62,441 nt of DNA from assembly GCA_023957215.1 (NCBI GenBank), contig JAMLHH010000018.1, forward strand, positions 1 through 62,441, written 5' to 3'. Both the position numbers and the translations under genes were made by a program. Under the pieces are notes generated by a model, which did no database searches, was not told the DNA's origin, and saw only the letters and a program-made list of their open reading frames with translations. The DNA comes from Chitinophagales bacterium (GTDB taxonomy: Bacteria; Bacteroidota; Bacteroidia; Chitinophagales; JADIYW01). Below are positions 1-8,692 of this stretch, piece by piece (the stretch's first letter is position 1; each line of letters opens with the position of its first letter).

Positions 1-2
1 TG

Positions 3-626
3 CAACCTGCTTATACTTATTCAATGTCTAATATCGAAGATATTTTTACAAAATTAGATGTCAATAAATATCCTCAAATTAAAGAGGCAATGAAAGTAAT
101 AAAAAAATGGAATAGAGATTCTGATGCCAAGAATAAACAAGCAAGTATTATGGCATTGATTATTGATAATTTGAAAAAAAATTTGATAAAAAATGGAATG
201 TTTCCGGCTGTAAGAAATACAATTTCTGAAGAAACATTGGTAGATTGTATAGATAAAGCCCAAAAACATTTGATAAAGCATTTTGGAAAGTTGGAAGTGC
301 CATTAGGCGATGTGCAAAAATTAGTTCGTGGAGATAAAGCATTGCCAGTTTCAGGCATGCCTGATGTTAATATTGCTATGGATTTGACCAAATATAAAAA
401 AGGTATGTTTAAAGGAATTACTGGAGAGTCTTATATTGAAATAGTACAATTTACGCCAAATGGGGTAGAAATTGAAAGTGTGCAACCTTATGGACAGAGT
501 AATAAAAAAGGAGCTAAACATTACGATGACCAAATGGAGCTATTTGTCAATCATCAATTAAAAAAAATGACGATGAACTATGAAGAATTGATGTCTAATA
601 ATGAAAAAATCTATCACCCTAATTAG
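3..626 (+). CDS. Penicillin acylase family protein, C-terminal part (5' end outside window)
   Basis: The reading frame is open to the left edge, so this is the last ~207 residues of a longer gene; the ATG at 24 is internal. The C-terminal half carries the pattern seen at the end of penicillin/acyl-homoserine-lactone acylase beta subunits: a GMPD...GESYIEIV stretch, then YGQS, then HYDDQMELF and a short basic tail. This family is made of secreted Ntn hydrolases that self-cleave into alpha and beta chains and hydrolyse amide bonds of acylated substrates. The catalytic serine and signal peptide lie outside the window, so substrate and activity cannot be judged. Nothing downstream is obviously co-transcribed; the next 580 bases hold a transposase relic. 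Confidence 0.75.
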   Translation, partial: QPAYTYSMSNIEDIFTKLDVNKYPQIKEAMKVIKKWNRDSDAKNKQASIMALIIDNLKKNLIKNGMFPAVRNTISEETLVDCIDKAQKHLIKHFGKLEVPLGDVQKLVRGDKALPVSGMPDVNIAMDLTKYKKGMFKGITGESYIEIVQFTPNGVEIESVQPYGQSNKKGAKHYDDQMELFVNHQLKKMTMNYEELMSNNEKIYHPN

Positions 627-686
627 TTTTTGTTGATTTGGGTAATATCTTTTAGCTTTTATTTTATATGAATTAATTGTTTTTAG

Positions 687-1014
687 ATGCAGGGAATACA
701 ACGTAGAGCTATCATCCAAGAGAGCTTAGAAGAACTTAATCAATCAAATTTATTGGCGACTAATTATAAATTAAGAATGCTAATTTTATTAAAGAGTGAT
801 TATCAATATTTCTCCTTATTGCCCTGAGTTAAACCCGGCAGAACAGATATGGCAGTATATAAAAAAGAGCGTTTAACATGAGATATTTAAAACAATGCAA
901 TCATTAAGAGAATGGCTGAACAATATGGTATTAAACATGTCCCCACAAATCATAAAATCAATTATTTCTAATCATCATTATAAAGAAATTATTAATGAAA
1001 ATATTATAGCATAA
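687..1014 (+). pseudogene. Internally deleted IS630-family transposase remnant
   Basis: Two pieces of an IS630/Tc1-mariner-type transposase are joined in different frames. From the ATG at 687 a ~35-residue piece resembles the N-terminal helix-turn-helix region (ESLEELNQ...LRMLILLKS). From about 799, one frame over, comes the hallmark DDE C-terminal block PYCPELNPAEQIWQYIK, then an in-frame TAA at 874 and a further readable tail to TAA at 1012. Roughly 200 residues of catalytic core are missing, with at least one frameshift and one stop, so it cannot be functional. I could not identify terminal inverted repeats. With the promoter at 1180 this accounts for the 580-base gap between genes. Confidence 0.8.
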
Positions 1015-1179
1015 TTGATATTAAGCATCAACCGACTATTACTACATCTATTATTTTAGACATCATATCTTTGGGCTTTTGAGACGATTTAAGCCCTTTT
1101 CAAACCTCCTTTCCCAAAGCTATTACATTATCTCTTTGTAATGTTGAAAAATATATAGGGTCGAAATGCTTAAATAAAT

Positions 1180-1187
1180 TAACTTTG
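1180..1187 (+). promoter_or_regulatory. Bacteroidota -7 element (TAACTTTG) for the phosphate transport operon
   Basis: TAACTTTG matches the Bacteroidota -7 consensus TAnnTTTG. No clear -33 TTTG is seen at the usual 19-20 base spacing. Transcription would begin about 4 bases downstream, giving a leader of ~15 nt to the ATG at 1206; this argues for ATG 1206 rather than the TTG at 1200. Confidence 0.5.
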
Positions 1188-1205
1188 CACTCATAAAACT
1201 TGTAT

Positions 1206-1853
1206 ATGTTTTTAAAGGAACTTATCAAGAACCTATTTCCGCACGACAAGGTTTTTTTTCAACTTTTTGAAAAAGTCGGCGTAAACATAGAAAATATAGG
1301 CAGACTACTTGATGAGATGACATCAGAACCCGATCCTGACAAGAGAGCAAAACTCGCATTGGATATTGGAGATGTGGAACACGCAAATGACGACTTGACA
1401 CATCAAATATTTTTGGAACTCAATCAAAATTTCATCACACCCTTTGACAGAGAAGATATTCACTATTTGACTACGGCTTTGGATGATATTGCAGATTACG
1501 TTCATGCTTGTTCAAAAAAGATCATGCTTTACAAAGTAAATCCCAATGACAGCAATATCCACAAATTTGCAGAGTTGATAAAACTCAGTTGTTCGGAAGT
1601 GAAAATTATTGTGGACGAGCTGAAAAACATGAAAAAATCTTCCATCATCAATGAAGCTTTGGTCAGAATCAACAGTATCGAAAACCAGGCAGATGATGTT
1701 TATGATTTGGGAGTGGAAAATCTCTTTGAACACGAAAACGACATCAAATTATTGATAAAAAAACGAGAGATTTACCAGCTCATGGAGATCGTCACTGACA
1801 AATGTGAAGATGTGAGTAATGTGGTAGAAACGATACTTATCAAATATGCCTAA
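1206..1853 (+). CDS. DUF47 / PhoU-like Pit accessory protein
   Basis: A 215-residue, mostly helical, charged protein of the DUF47 (PhoU-like) family. These cytoplasmic proteins are typically encoded directly before PitA-type phosphate permeases and are thought to modulate them. Family-like blocks include NAF-like repeats around HANDDLTHQIFLELNQ, then FITPFDREDIHYLT and ALDDIADY, with matching helices in the second half (INSIENQADDVYD, MEIVTDKCEDVSNVVE). It ends 17 bases before the Pit gene, so the two are almost certainly one operon. ATG 1206 is preferred because the alternative TTG at 1200 is only two codons upstream and lies very close to the promoter. Confidence 0.9.
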   Translation: MFLKELIKNLFPHDKVFFQLFEKVGVNIENIGRLLDEMTSEPDPDKRAKLALDIGDVEHANDDLTHQIFLELNQNFITPFDREDIHYLTTALDDIADYVHACSKKIMLYKVNPNDSNIHKFAELIKLSCSEVKIIVDELKNMKKSSIINEALVRINSIENQADDVYDLGVENLFEHENDIKLLIKKREIYQLMEIVTDKCEDVSNVVETILIKYA

Positions 1854-1870
1854 ATGAGAGAAAGATAGAT

Positions 1871-2950
1871 ATGTTTGATTTACCACTCCTTCTTGTTCTC
1901 ATCATAGCTTTAGCATTTATCTTTGATTATATCAATGGCTTTCACGATTCGGCAAATGCTATTACCAATGTAGTCTCCACAAAAGTTCTAACGCCGTTTC
2001 AAGCGGTATTGTGGGCTGCTTCATTTAACTTCTTGGCATTTTTTATCTCAAAATATCTCATCGGAGAGTTTAAAGTAGGTGACACCATTGCCAAAGCTGT
2101 CCACGAAGACTTCATCACCTTGGAAGTGATATTTGCAGGGATTTGTGCCGCCATTATCTGGAACTTGATTACTTGGTGGTTTGGTATTCCTTCGAGTTCT
2201 TCACATACATTAATCGGAGGTTTTATCGGTGCGGCAATCGCCCACGCAGGCGGATTTACAGAAGCCGGTCAACAAGTTATCAATTATTCTAAGGTAATTC
2301 CCATCGTCGTTTTTATATTTTTTGCACCTTTTTTAGGGATGTTTTTCGGATTTTTACTAACACTGATTACAGTCAATATTTTCAAAAACAGTCATCCTAC
2401 CAAAGCAAAAGCTTGGTTTAAGCGGATACAATTGGTGTCTTCCGCCTTATTTTCACTTGGACACGGTGGAAATGATGCCCAAAAAGTAATGGGAATTATC
2501 GGTGCAGCAGTGATTTTTTATCATGTAAAAATTGCCGGACATGCAGATTGGATGACTTCGGCTGACCAATTTAATCACTTTGTTGATGAATGGGAATGGG
2601 TGCCATTTACAAGCTTTGTCATCATGGGTCTGGGTACGATGAGCGGTGGCTGGAAGATAGTCAGAACAATGGGTTCTAAAATTACGAAAATCTCTCCGCT
2701 CGAAGGTGTCAATGCGGATATGGCGGGAGCGATAACTTTATATATCTCCGAATTTTTTGGTATTCCCGTCTCCACTACACACACGATTACAGGTTCTATC
2801 GTAGGAGTGGGTGCAGCAAGGAGAGTCTCAGCCGTCAGATGGGGTGTCACTATTAACCTAATATGGGCATGGATATTAACGATTCCGGTCAGTGCATTGA
2901 TTGCAGTGGGTACCTATCATTTTATTCATTTATTTAATTTAGGAGCCTAA
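1871..2950 (+). CDS. pit: Inorganic phosphate transporter, PiT family
   Basis: A 359-residue inner-membrane carrier with around ten hydrophobic segments and the internal duplication that defines the PiT family (low-affinity symport of phosphate or metal-phosphate). The N-terminal signature NGFHDSANA is at residues 22-30 and its C-terminal counterpart GHGGNDAQK at 197-205. The paired GIPSSSSHTLIGG (105-117) and GIPVSTTHTITGS (297-309) motifs are also intact. It follows the DUF47 gene and is followed after 1 base by a thioesterase gene. No Pho box was recognised upstream. Confidence 0.95.
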   Translation: MFDLPLLLVLIIALAFIFDYINGFHDSANAITNVVSTKVLTPFQAVLWAASFNFLAFFISKYLIGEFKVGDTIAKAVHEDFITLEVIFAGICAAIIWNLITWWFGIPSSSSHTLIGGFIGAAIAHAGGFTEAGQQVINYSKVIPIVVFIFFAPFLGMFFGFLLTLITVNIFKNSHPTKAKAWFKRIQLVSSALFSLGHGGNDAQKVMGIIGAAVIFYHVKIAGHADWMTSADQFNHFVDEWEWVPFTSFVIMGLGTMSGGWKIVRTMGSKITKISPLEGVNADMAGAITLYISEFFGIPVSTTHTITGSIVGVGAARRVSAVRWGVTINLIWAWILTIPVSALIAVGTYHFIHLFNLGA

Positions 2951-2951
2951 A

Positions 2952-3371
2952 ATGTCAGAAGTAAGATATCCTTATCCAATAGAAATCAATATGCAGTGGG
3001 GTGATCAGGATGCGTTAGCCCATCTGAATAATGTCATATTTATACGCTATTTTGAAAGTGCGCGTATTCACATGTTGGGCATCACCGATATTTGGCAAGA
3101 ATTTGAAAGAAAAAGGATGTATTTTGTACTCGGAAAAATTGAATGTAATTATCTGATGCAGGTACGCTTCCCCCAAACATTAATCGTCCGGTGTGGTATT
3201 ATTTCCATCGGAAACAGTAGCATAAAAGTGAATCATCAGATGATCAAAAAAGATACCAACGAATTGGTTGCAGACGGTATCGGCATCATGGTTTGTCTTG
3301 ATGAGAAGTCCGGAAAAAGTGTCAGGATACCGGACGACATCAGAGAATTGATTCATCAAAAAATTATGTAA
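2952..3371 (+). CDS. Acyl-CoA thioesterase, 4HBT hotdog fold (YbgC/FadM-like)
   Basis: 139 residues, the usual size of single-hotdog 4-hydroxybenzoyl-CoA thioesterase-like enzymes that hydrolyse acyl-CoA thioesters. The N-terminal active-site block WGDQDALAHLNNVIFIRYFE (residues 16-35) corresponds to the family's DxD...HxNN...YFExxR pattern, with D18/D20 the likely catalytic acid. It starts 1 base after the Pit stop, so it is probably translated from the same mRNA although no functional link to phosphate uptake is evident. A strong hairpin follows. Confidence 0.88.
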   Translation: MSEVRYPYPIEINMQWGDQDALAHLNNVIFIRYFESARIHMLGITDIWQEFERKRMYFVLGKIECNYLMQVRFPQTLIVRCGIISIGNSSIKVNHQMIKKDTNELVADGIGIMVCLDEKSGKSVRIPDDIRELIHQKIM

Positions 3372-3381
3372 GGATAAAAAA

Positions 3382-3415
3382 GCGGGCAATATTTTCTTAA
3401 GAAAATATCGCCCGC
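3382..3415. terminator. Bidirectional intrinsic terminator between convergent operons
   Basis: GCGGGC-A-ATATTTTC is followed by its complement GAAAATAT-C-GCCCGC, a ~15-bp stem with a minimal loop (TTAA). Five to six A residues precede it, giving a T run on the minus strand, and a short T run follows on the plus strand. It sits between the thioesterase stop (3371) and the stop of the minus-strand HMA gene (3443). Confidence 0.85.
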
Positions 3416-3442
3416 TGAAAGTTTTAGAAGTAAAAGCTCCTG

Positions 3443-3781
3443 TTATTCCTCTCTATATTGACAACATCTTGGTAAAGCTTGATAAGCTTTATCTTCAGCT
3501 TTGTAGTTTTCGGTATCGTGACCGGCCGCCGCTATCCTTTTTTCAATCTCATCACGATTGATTGTCTTCGTATCGTATTTAATCGCAAGGCGGTGTGTAT
3601 CCATGTTCCAATTTGCATATCTGACTCCTTTGACCATAGTGGCTTTCTCTATTCTCATTTTACACATGTCACAGTTTCCGTTTACATCAATGGTATCAGT
3701 TGTCAAATTACCTTTTGCACTAACAGCATTGACACTGAAAGCCAAGGCGATTATCAAAAAAAGTTGAAAGTATCTTTTCAT
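3443..3781 (-). CDS. Exported heavy-metal-associated (HMA) domain protein
   Basis: 112 residues with a signal peptide (about residues 1-22, ending VSA) followed by one HMA/CopZ-like ferredoxin fold. The metal site NCDMCK gives the CxxC pair C37/C40, as in copper chaperones, and the rest of the fold (VKGVRYANWNMDTHRLAIKYD) is intact. The C-terminus adds a CC pair (106-107) in PRCCQYREE, which the core domain does not need. Role inferred: a periplasmic metal (probably copper) carrier. It lies 5 bases after the TonB receptor gene in the same operon, downstream of a Cys/His-rich protein gene. It could be a sensor or scavenger rather than a chaperone. Confidence 0.85.
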   Translation of the reverse strand: MKRYFQLFLIIALAFSVNAVSAKGNLTTDTIDVNGNCDMCKMRIEKATMVKGVRYANWNMDTHRLAIKYDTKTINRDEIEKRIAAAGHDTENYKAEDKAYQALPRCCQYREE

Positions 3782-3786
3782 TTTTT

Positions 3787-5967
3787 TTATTTTTTATTGT
3801 TTAAGTTAAATCTAATTCCTGCATACGCCATCGGACCTATGACAGTTCCCCACACTTGGTAGGTATCAAAGTTACTGCCAAAAGGGTTATCATAACCTAT
3901 AATCGGGTATTTTTGTCTAATATTTAAGAGATTTTCCCCACCTACGAAAAACTCAAAATCACCTTGATACCTTGTCACTTGCGCTCCAAGTTGGGCATTG
4001 ACAGGTGAATATGCTTGTTTGTCTCCAATAAAGCTAAGCGGGAATCTCGTTTTACTCTGAATATTCATATTTGAACTAAGCATCCACTTTTCATCTCTTG
4101 TTTTATAAGATACATAGACCAAACCCCTATGTGGGGAAGTCATACTTTTACGCATCAACTCTCCATGCATCGTCTGATGTACATCTTCTAATCTGTATGC
4201 TAATTTTACATCTAAACCTGCAACAGGGTTTAATGTCCACTCTACCAAAAAAGAGTTAGAGTAGGATTTCCCATCTAAGTTATAGATAGCCACATGATTA
4301 TCAGCATTTTCGACATCCACTATCACTTGGTGTGTGAAATTTGTACGATAATAATCTATCGCAATATTGGAATTTATATTTCCCAATTTAAACTCTTGAA
4401 TAAGATTTGCTCCAAAATTCCAAGCGGATTCATAGCGCGGAGTTTCTTGCACATCAATACTTCTCGAACTTGCAAACATATATATATTTTCCGCATACAC
4501 ATTTGGTATTCTGAACCCTCTACCGGCAGAAACACGAATTTGAGTGCCTATTTTCGGTTCATATCTAAAATGCAGTCTCGGATTGATTTGGACTTTAAAT
4601 CTATTTGGAAAATCAGTTCTGACACCTGCCACCAAAGTGATTTTATCCAAATATTTATAAGTGTATTCAGCAGCAAGTCCGGGGACAATATCTGTTCTAT
4701 CTATCTGAGTACCGTTGACATTTTCTTGGAATTTATCGTACATGATAGAAGCTCCCGTAAAAAGTGTATGTCCGGTATTGACAATCGCACTTTCAAACAT
4801 GACATTTCCGAAAAAACTCCCTTGTGTACCATCGTAATTATTGAATCCGTAGTTCCCTTTTTGATCGTGCCAAAAACCTGATGTTGTGATTCCTATACTC
4901 CTATTGAGATTTCCCGGGAGAAAAATACCTGTCTTCCCAAAACCTTCTATTCTACTCGTTTTGATACCTATTTGATACGGATTAGAAAGATTTTCATTGG
5001 GAATCTGACCCGAAATTCTATTTTCGTGTAAACCTTTCAGCAAAAGTTTTGATTCAAAATTTTCACCATGAATATCCCATCTATTCATTAGGTTGACCTG
5101 ATTTACTTGGGTTTGGTCATAAAAGCTATCTCCATTTCTATCTCTTTTATCTTTGGTCATCGCGCCATTCGCAAAAAAGGCTGTCCCCCATTTTTCTTTG
5201 TGAATACTGGAAATCCAGTTCCCCTCTAATCGTCCGGTATGATTTGCAAAAACATCCAAATACAAAGGACCTAAATCTTCAGGCTCCTTATAATTGATAT
5301 TGATAGAACCGGTGATACCTTCATAACCCGAACGTACACTCGGCGTTCCTTTTGAAAGTTCAATGGATTTTATCCAAGGTGCAGGCACATTATCCAATGC
5401 AAAAGATGAGGACAAACCACGAAGTGCAGGTGTATTTTCTATTGTATTTTGGACATAGATACCTTTTAATCCCAATAGTTCTATTTGTTTGGCACCTGTG
5501 ACGGCATCTTCAAAATTTACTTGTGCAGAGGCATTGGTTTGAAAACTTTCCGATAAATTGCAACAAGCAGCTTTTCTCAATTCATTTTGAGAAATCATTT
5601 CAATTTTTGACGGTTCAAATGTCTTGATATAGCTGTCTTTTTTTCGACCTGTCACATCCGTTGCATCCAATAAAATGGCCTCCACCAAAGAGATATGAAT
5701 ATGTGGTGTAAAATTTTTAAATTGTGTCGTATCTGATTGATAGCCCACGTAAGAAACAATCAAGTTGGCAGGATAATGAGGTGGCTCGTTGATCATAGTC
5801 ATACCACTTGCATCTGTGACTGCACCGATATGACTTCCCTCCCAATAGATAGATGCACCGGTAAGAGGTTCTTTATTGTTGCCATCTTCTACATGTACCA
5901 TAGATTGTTGCTTGGCAAAACTGAAATCACTCGCTATGAATAGAGTGAACAATAAAATATATTTCAT
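3787..5967 (-). CDS. TonB-dependent outer-membrane receptor, probably for a metal
   Basis: 726 residues: signal peptide (1-18), a carboxypeptidase-regulatory-like beta-sandwich (about 20-105, EDGNNKEPLTGASIYWEG...), a plug domain (about 115-230, with LRGLSSSF and GTPSVRSGYEGITGSINI) and a 22-strand barrel ending in an aromatic, basic tail. A CC pair (135-136) precedes the plug. Such receptors import ligands across the outer membrane using TonB/ExbBD energy. Its place between a Cys/His-rich HYC_CC_PP-type gene and an HMA-domain gene suggests the ligand is copper or another thiophilic metal; the barrel alone does not prove this. It lacks the SusD partner expected of glycan uptake loci. Confidence 0.9.
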   Translation of the reverse strand: MKYILLFTLFIASDFSFAKQQSMVHVEDGNNKEPLTGASIYWEGSHIGAVTDASGMTMINEPPHYPANLIVSYVGYQSDTTQFKNFTPHIHISLVEAILLDATDVTGRKKDSYIKTFEPSKIEMISQNELRKAACCNLSESFQTNASAQVNFEDAVTGAKQIELLGLKGIYVQNTIENTPALRGLSSSFALDNVPAPWIKSIELSKGTPSVRSGYEGITGSININYKEPEDLGPLYLDVFANHTGRLEGNWISSIHKEKWGTAFFANGAMTKDKRDRNGDSFYDQTQVNQVNLMNRWDIHGENFESKLLLKGLHENRISGQIPNENLSNPYQIGIKTSRIEGFGKTGIFLPGNLNRSIGITTSGFWHDQKGNYGFNNYDGTQGSFFGNVMFESAIVNTGHTLFTGASIMYDKFQENVNGTQIDRTDIVPGLAAEYTYKYLDKITLVAGVRTDFPNRFKVQINPRLHFRYEPKIGTQIRVSAGRGFRIPNVYAENIYMFASSRSIDVQETPRYESAWNFGANLIQEFKLGNINSNIAIDYYRTNFTHQVIVDVENADNHVAIYNLDGKSYSNSFLVEWTLNPVAGLDVKLAYRLEDVHQTMHGELMRKSMTSPHRGLVYVSYKTRDEKWMLSSNMNIQSKTRFPLSFIGDKQAYSPVNAQLGAQVTRYQGDFEFFVGGENLLNIRQKYPIIGYDNPFGSNFDTYQVWGTVIGPMAYAGIRFNLNNKK

Positions 5968-6027
5968 GAAAATAAATGTTTAGTAAGATAAATTAAATAA
6001 GAGTTTCTGCTTAAATAATTTTCACTA

Positions 6028-6462
6028 CTAACACAAATAAGACTGTAACTTAGCCAATCTTGTTGAAAGTTTTTGAGGATATTTGAGATAATCATTGGGT
6101 GGTCGTGCTTGAAAAGCAGCACCCTCTTCATCTTTAAAAACCTGTATATTTTGCTGAAAGAAGAAAGGAATCTGTATAGATGCGACAAGTTTTTTAACTA
6201 CATTCAGTTGCTGAATATCCGTTGTAGGCACATATTTATCAAACTTGAAATGTATATCACAGCAATCCGAAGATTCTGATTTTTTATCATCTGCACAACA
6301 ACTTTTTGCCCGCTCCTCTTCGTGACAGGTCTTTTCACTTGCCAAAGACAAAATCTGTTCGTTTAGCTCATGGCAAACATGAGAATACAATGGCATTCCT
6401 ATCGTACTTGATAGAAAAGTAAGCATACATAGCCAAACTCCTATTTGCTGAAAAAACTTCAC
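6028..6462 (-). CDS. Cys/His-rich HYC_CC_PP-type exported protein
   Basis: About 144 residues. A hydrophobic N-terminus (FFQQIGVWLCMLTFLSSTIG) acts as signal or anchor, followed by HVCHELNE, then CHEEERAKSCCADDKK and SSDCCDIHF, and a C-terminal RPPND. This H-C, CC, CC, PP layout matches the uncharacterised Bacteroidota family named HYC_CC_PP. The clustered Cys and His residues make metal binding likely, but the biochemical role is unknown. It is the first gene of the operon with the TonB receptor and the HMA protein. The frame extends to a GTG at 6468, but that codon overlaps the promoter's -7 element; GTG at 6462, reading MKFFQQIG, is preferred. Confidence 0.8.
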   Translation of the reverse strand: MKFFQQIGVWLCMLTFLSSTIGMPLYSHVCHELNEQILSLASEKTCHEEERAKSCCADDKKSESSDCCDIHFKFDKYVPTTDIQQLNVVKKLVASIQIPFFFQQNIQVFKDEEGAAFQARPPNDYLKYPQKLSTRLAKLQSYLC

Positions 6463-6467
6463 TACCA

Positions 6468-6475
6468 CAAAAATA
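6468..6475 (-). promoter_or_regulatory. -7 element (TATTTTTG) for the metal-uptake operon
   Basis: On the minus strand, 6475 to 6468 reads TATTTTTG, matching TAnnTTTG. A start site about 4 bases downstream would leave essentially no leader before the GTG at 6462. No convincing -33 was found. Confidence 0.4.
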
Positions 6476-6565
6476 ATAAAATGAACTATGACAAATTAGT
6501 TAAACTTGACAAAAATGGAATATCAACTTTCAACGAATCTATAAAAACGCTTACAATGGCCTTTT

Positions 6566-8692
6566 TTAATGATGTATAATAAACTTTGCCGACAGCCCAT
6601 CATCTGTCTGTATGAAATATAGACCACTCGGCAAAGCACTAATATCTACTTGTGTAGTCATGATATCTCTCTTTAGCATTTGACCGGTCTGATTGTAAAG
6701 TGTATATGTCAAAGGCTCTGAAATATATAAAACACTTCCATTGTTAGGATTGGGATAAAGTACAATATTCGGTGCATTTTTTCTCAGTATGACGGAAGTA
6801 GCAGGATCCCCTTTTGCATTATCCGTACCAAAAGTAGGTTTTTTAAATACGATCCATTCTTCGGCACAATCTTCCTTTCTTCCATAGCTTGTATTGGTTT
6901 GTAAAGGAGGAAAAGTGATTTCCTCTACTGCTGTCTCTCCATCCGGCATGGTCAATATAAAAGATTCTCCTTCAGTTGCACTCAACTTAAAATCTAAGTG
7001 GTTGACACCTTGATTTGTTTCTTTATCCGCCCACAAAATCAAATATCCGTTTGCCGGTATTGTCGTCTTTTCCATATCTTCTACCGGAATTTGATATTTA
7101 GTAGGGTTACTTAAATTGTCACTGACATAGTATCCCGCCAGAGGAATATCCTGGTTGCTATTGTTTTTCAACTCTATCCAGTCATCAGCATCACCAAATT
7201 CATCCAAAATACCACTCAAAGAATTGTTGGAAGAACTGATTTCATTGATACAGACTTGGGAAATCGGTGCATTTTTATTCAAAATAATAATCTCATAGCT
7301 TGCATTTCCGCCAATAATTGCATTTTGCTTTTGAGTCAAATTAAAGACCACCGTTTTAATTTCATCTTGATTGGGGATTGTCGAGATTTGTATTTCAAAT
7401 TCTTTAGAAGTTTCACCATTAAAGCTAATTGTAGAAGGAATCGTAATATTAGAAGTAAAATCTTGATTGAAGATAGCAGTAGAAGCTTGGGCATCTATAC
7501 TCAAATCAGCACTACTCGTTTGTTGATTAGAATTTGCGACCACAATTTTTACTTTGATTGTTGCAGGTTGAGTGACCACATAATTAGAGGCGGTAGAAAA
7601 CCGTATTTCCGGTGTTGTGTTTCCACATCCTTTCCCCGGAGATACAAAAATAGGTATATGATTATGTGATTTATTCAAAGGCGTTGTCGTTTGAGACCAA
7701 GCAGCTTCCTCACTGTTGAGAGATTGATTGCCCGGTGAACAATATGAAATAGAATGACCATCACCATGCCCGCCCCAAGTATTTTTATATTTTACAGTTG
7801 TAATAATTTGATTTTTTGAATTTATAATGGTCAATTTTTCACCGGCATTATCCAAAGCACCCGATTCCCACTGCAAAAACTCTTGGCCATAGAGATTTTT
7901 TGCCGCTCTTGCATTTTTTGCAATTAAGACATAACCGTTGGGTGGGAGTGTATATTCCGGGAAAGTCATATCCAAACCCTCTTTAAAAGAAAGCCCGCCG
8001 AGTAATGCCGCAGAATTTCCCTGATTATAAATCTCCAAAAACTCCAAAGAGTCCTCACCAAAAACAGGCGTATTATACATGATTTCAGTAATGAAAATAT
8101 TAGGATTGGAGCCATTATAGATGAAACTCGCTTGAGTGTTTGCTTTTATATTGTTTCCGGCTTTGTCACTTACATTATGAAGGGTTAAAAGGTATTCTTT
8201 GCCATCTGCAAGGTCATCATTCAGATCAATATTCAATATCGTATTGTCAATGTTGGCAGTAATTTTTGAAATAGACGGAACACCTGAATAGTTGGCAATA
8301 TTGGTCATAGAAGCATTGTTCATATAGTCATTAAAAGTTACCCTAATTCTTTTTGAAGTTTGTACCGTTGCATCTATTATTTCAGGAGCTACATTATCCG
8401 TATAATTAGCTTTTATCTCTACATGATTGATAGTTACTTGCGGGCTTGTACCTTCGCCGTCGCTTCTTTCAACCGAAAACCGGACATTCACACCATTTCT
8501 ACTTCCGGCAGAACCGGCTAACAAATAGGTATAATCACTATAAGCAGTATTTTTGTTTTCTAAAATAGCAACGAGCTTTTTTGAATGCCATGAAAAACCT
8601 CCATCGGTAGAAGTTTCCATATACAAAAGACCCGATCTATTACCATCTCCATTTTTGACGGCTTTGGCTTGAAAAAATACCCACATTTTCAT
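6566..8692 (-). CDS. Lamin-tail-domain T9SS cargo, main part (frame-separated from its signal peptide)
   Basis: 708 residues. In order: a beta-sandwich piece (FQAKAVKNGDGNRSGLLYME...), an Ig-like bacterial domain (about 95-190, APEIIDATVQTSKRIRVTFND), a lamin-tail domain (about 195-330, VFITEIMYNTP-like start then EFLEIYNQGN), a second lamin-tail domain (about 480-600, VCINEISSSNN...DADDWIELKN) and a T9SS type A sorting domain (about 635-708, VLYPNPNNGSVLYI...LPSGLYFIQT). Such proteins are secreted and may bind surfaces or carry enzymes. This frame has no signal peptide; it is found in the -1 frame immediately upstream (8689-8973) with an ATGA junction, so the gene looks broken by a one-base change. 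Confidence 0.8.
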   Translation of the reverse strand: MKMWVFFQAKAVKNGDGNRSGLLYMETSTDGGFSWHSKKLVAILENKNTAYSDYTYLLAGSAGSRNGVNVRFSVERSDGEGTSPQVTINHVEIKANYTDNVAPEIIDATVQTSKRIRVTFNDYMNNASMTNIANYSGVPSISKITANIDNTILNIDLNDDLADGKEYLLTLHNVSDKAGNNIKANTQASFIYNGSNPNIFITEIMYNTPVFGEDSLEFLEIYNQGNSAALLGGLSFKEGLDMTFPEYTLPPNGYVLIAKNARAAKNLYGQEFLQWESGALDNAGEKLTIINSKNQIITTVKYKNTWGGHGDGHSISYCSPGNQSLNSEEAAWSQTTTPLNKSHNHIPIFVSPGKGCGNTTPEIRFSTASNYVVTQPATIKVKIVVANSNQQTSSADLSIDAQASTAIFNQDFTSNITIPSTISFNGETSKEFEIQISTIPNQDEIKTVVFNLTQKQNAIIGGNASYEIIILNKNAPISQVCINEISSSNNSLSGILDEFGDADDWIELKNNSNQDIPLAGYYVSDNLSNPTKYQIPVEDMEKTTIPANGYLILWADKETNQGVNHLDFKLSATEGESFILTMPDGETAVEEITFPPLQTNTSYGRKEDCAEEWIVFKKPTFGTDNAKGDPATSVILRKNAPNIVLYPNPNNGSVLYISEPLTYTLYNQTGQMLKRDIMTTQVDISALPSGLYFIQTDDGLSAKFIIHH

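Noticed and set aside
4294..4881. 195-codon plus-strand frame opposite the TonB receptor
   Set aside because: Shadow of the well-conserved receptor; low-complexity Ile/Ser composition and no recognisable motif or signal.
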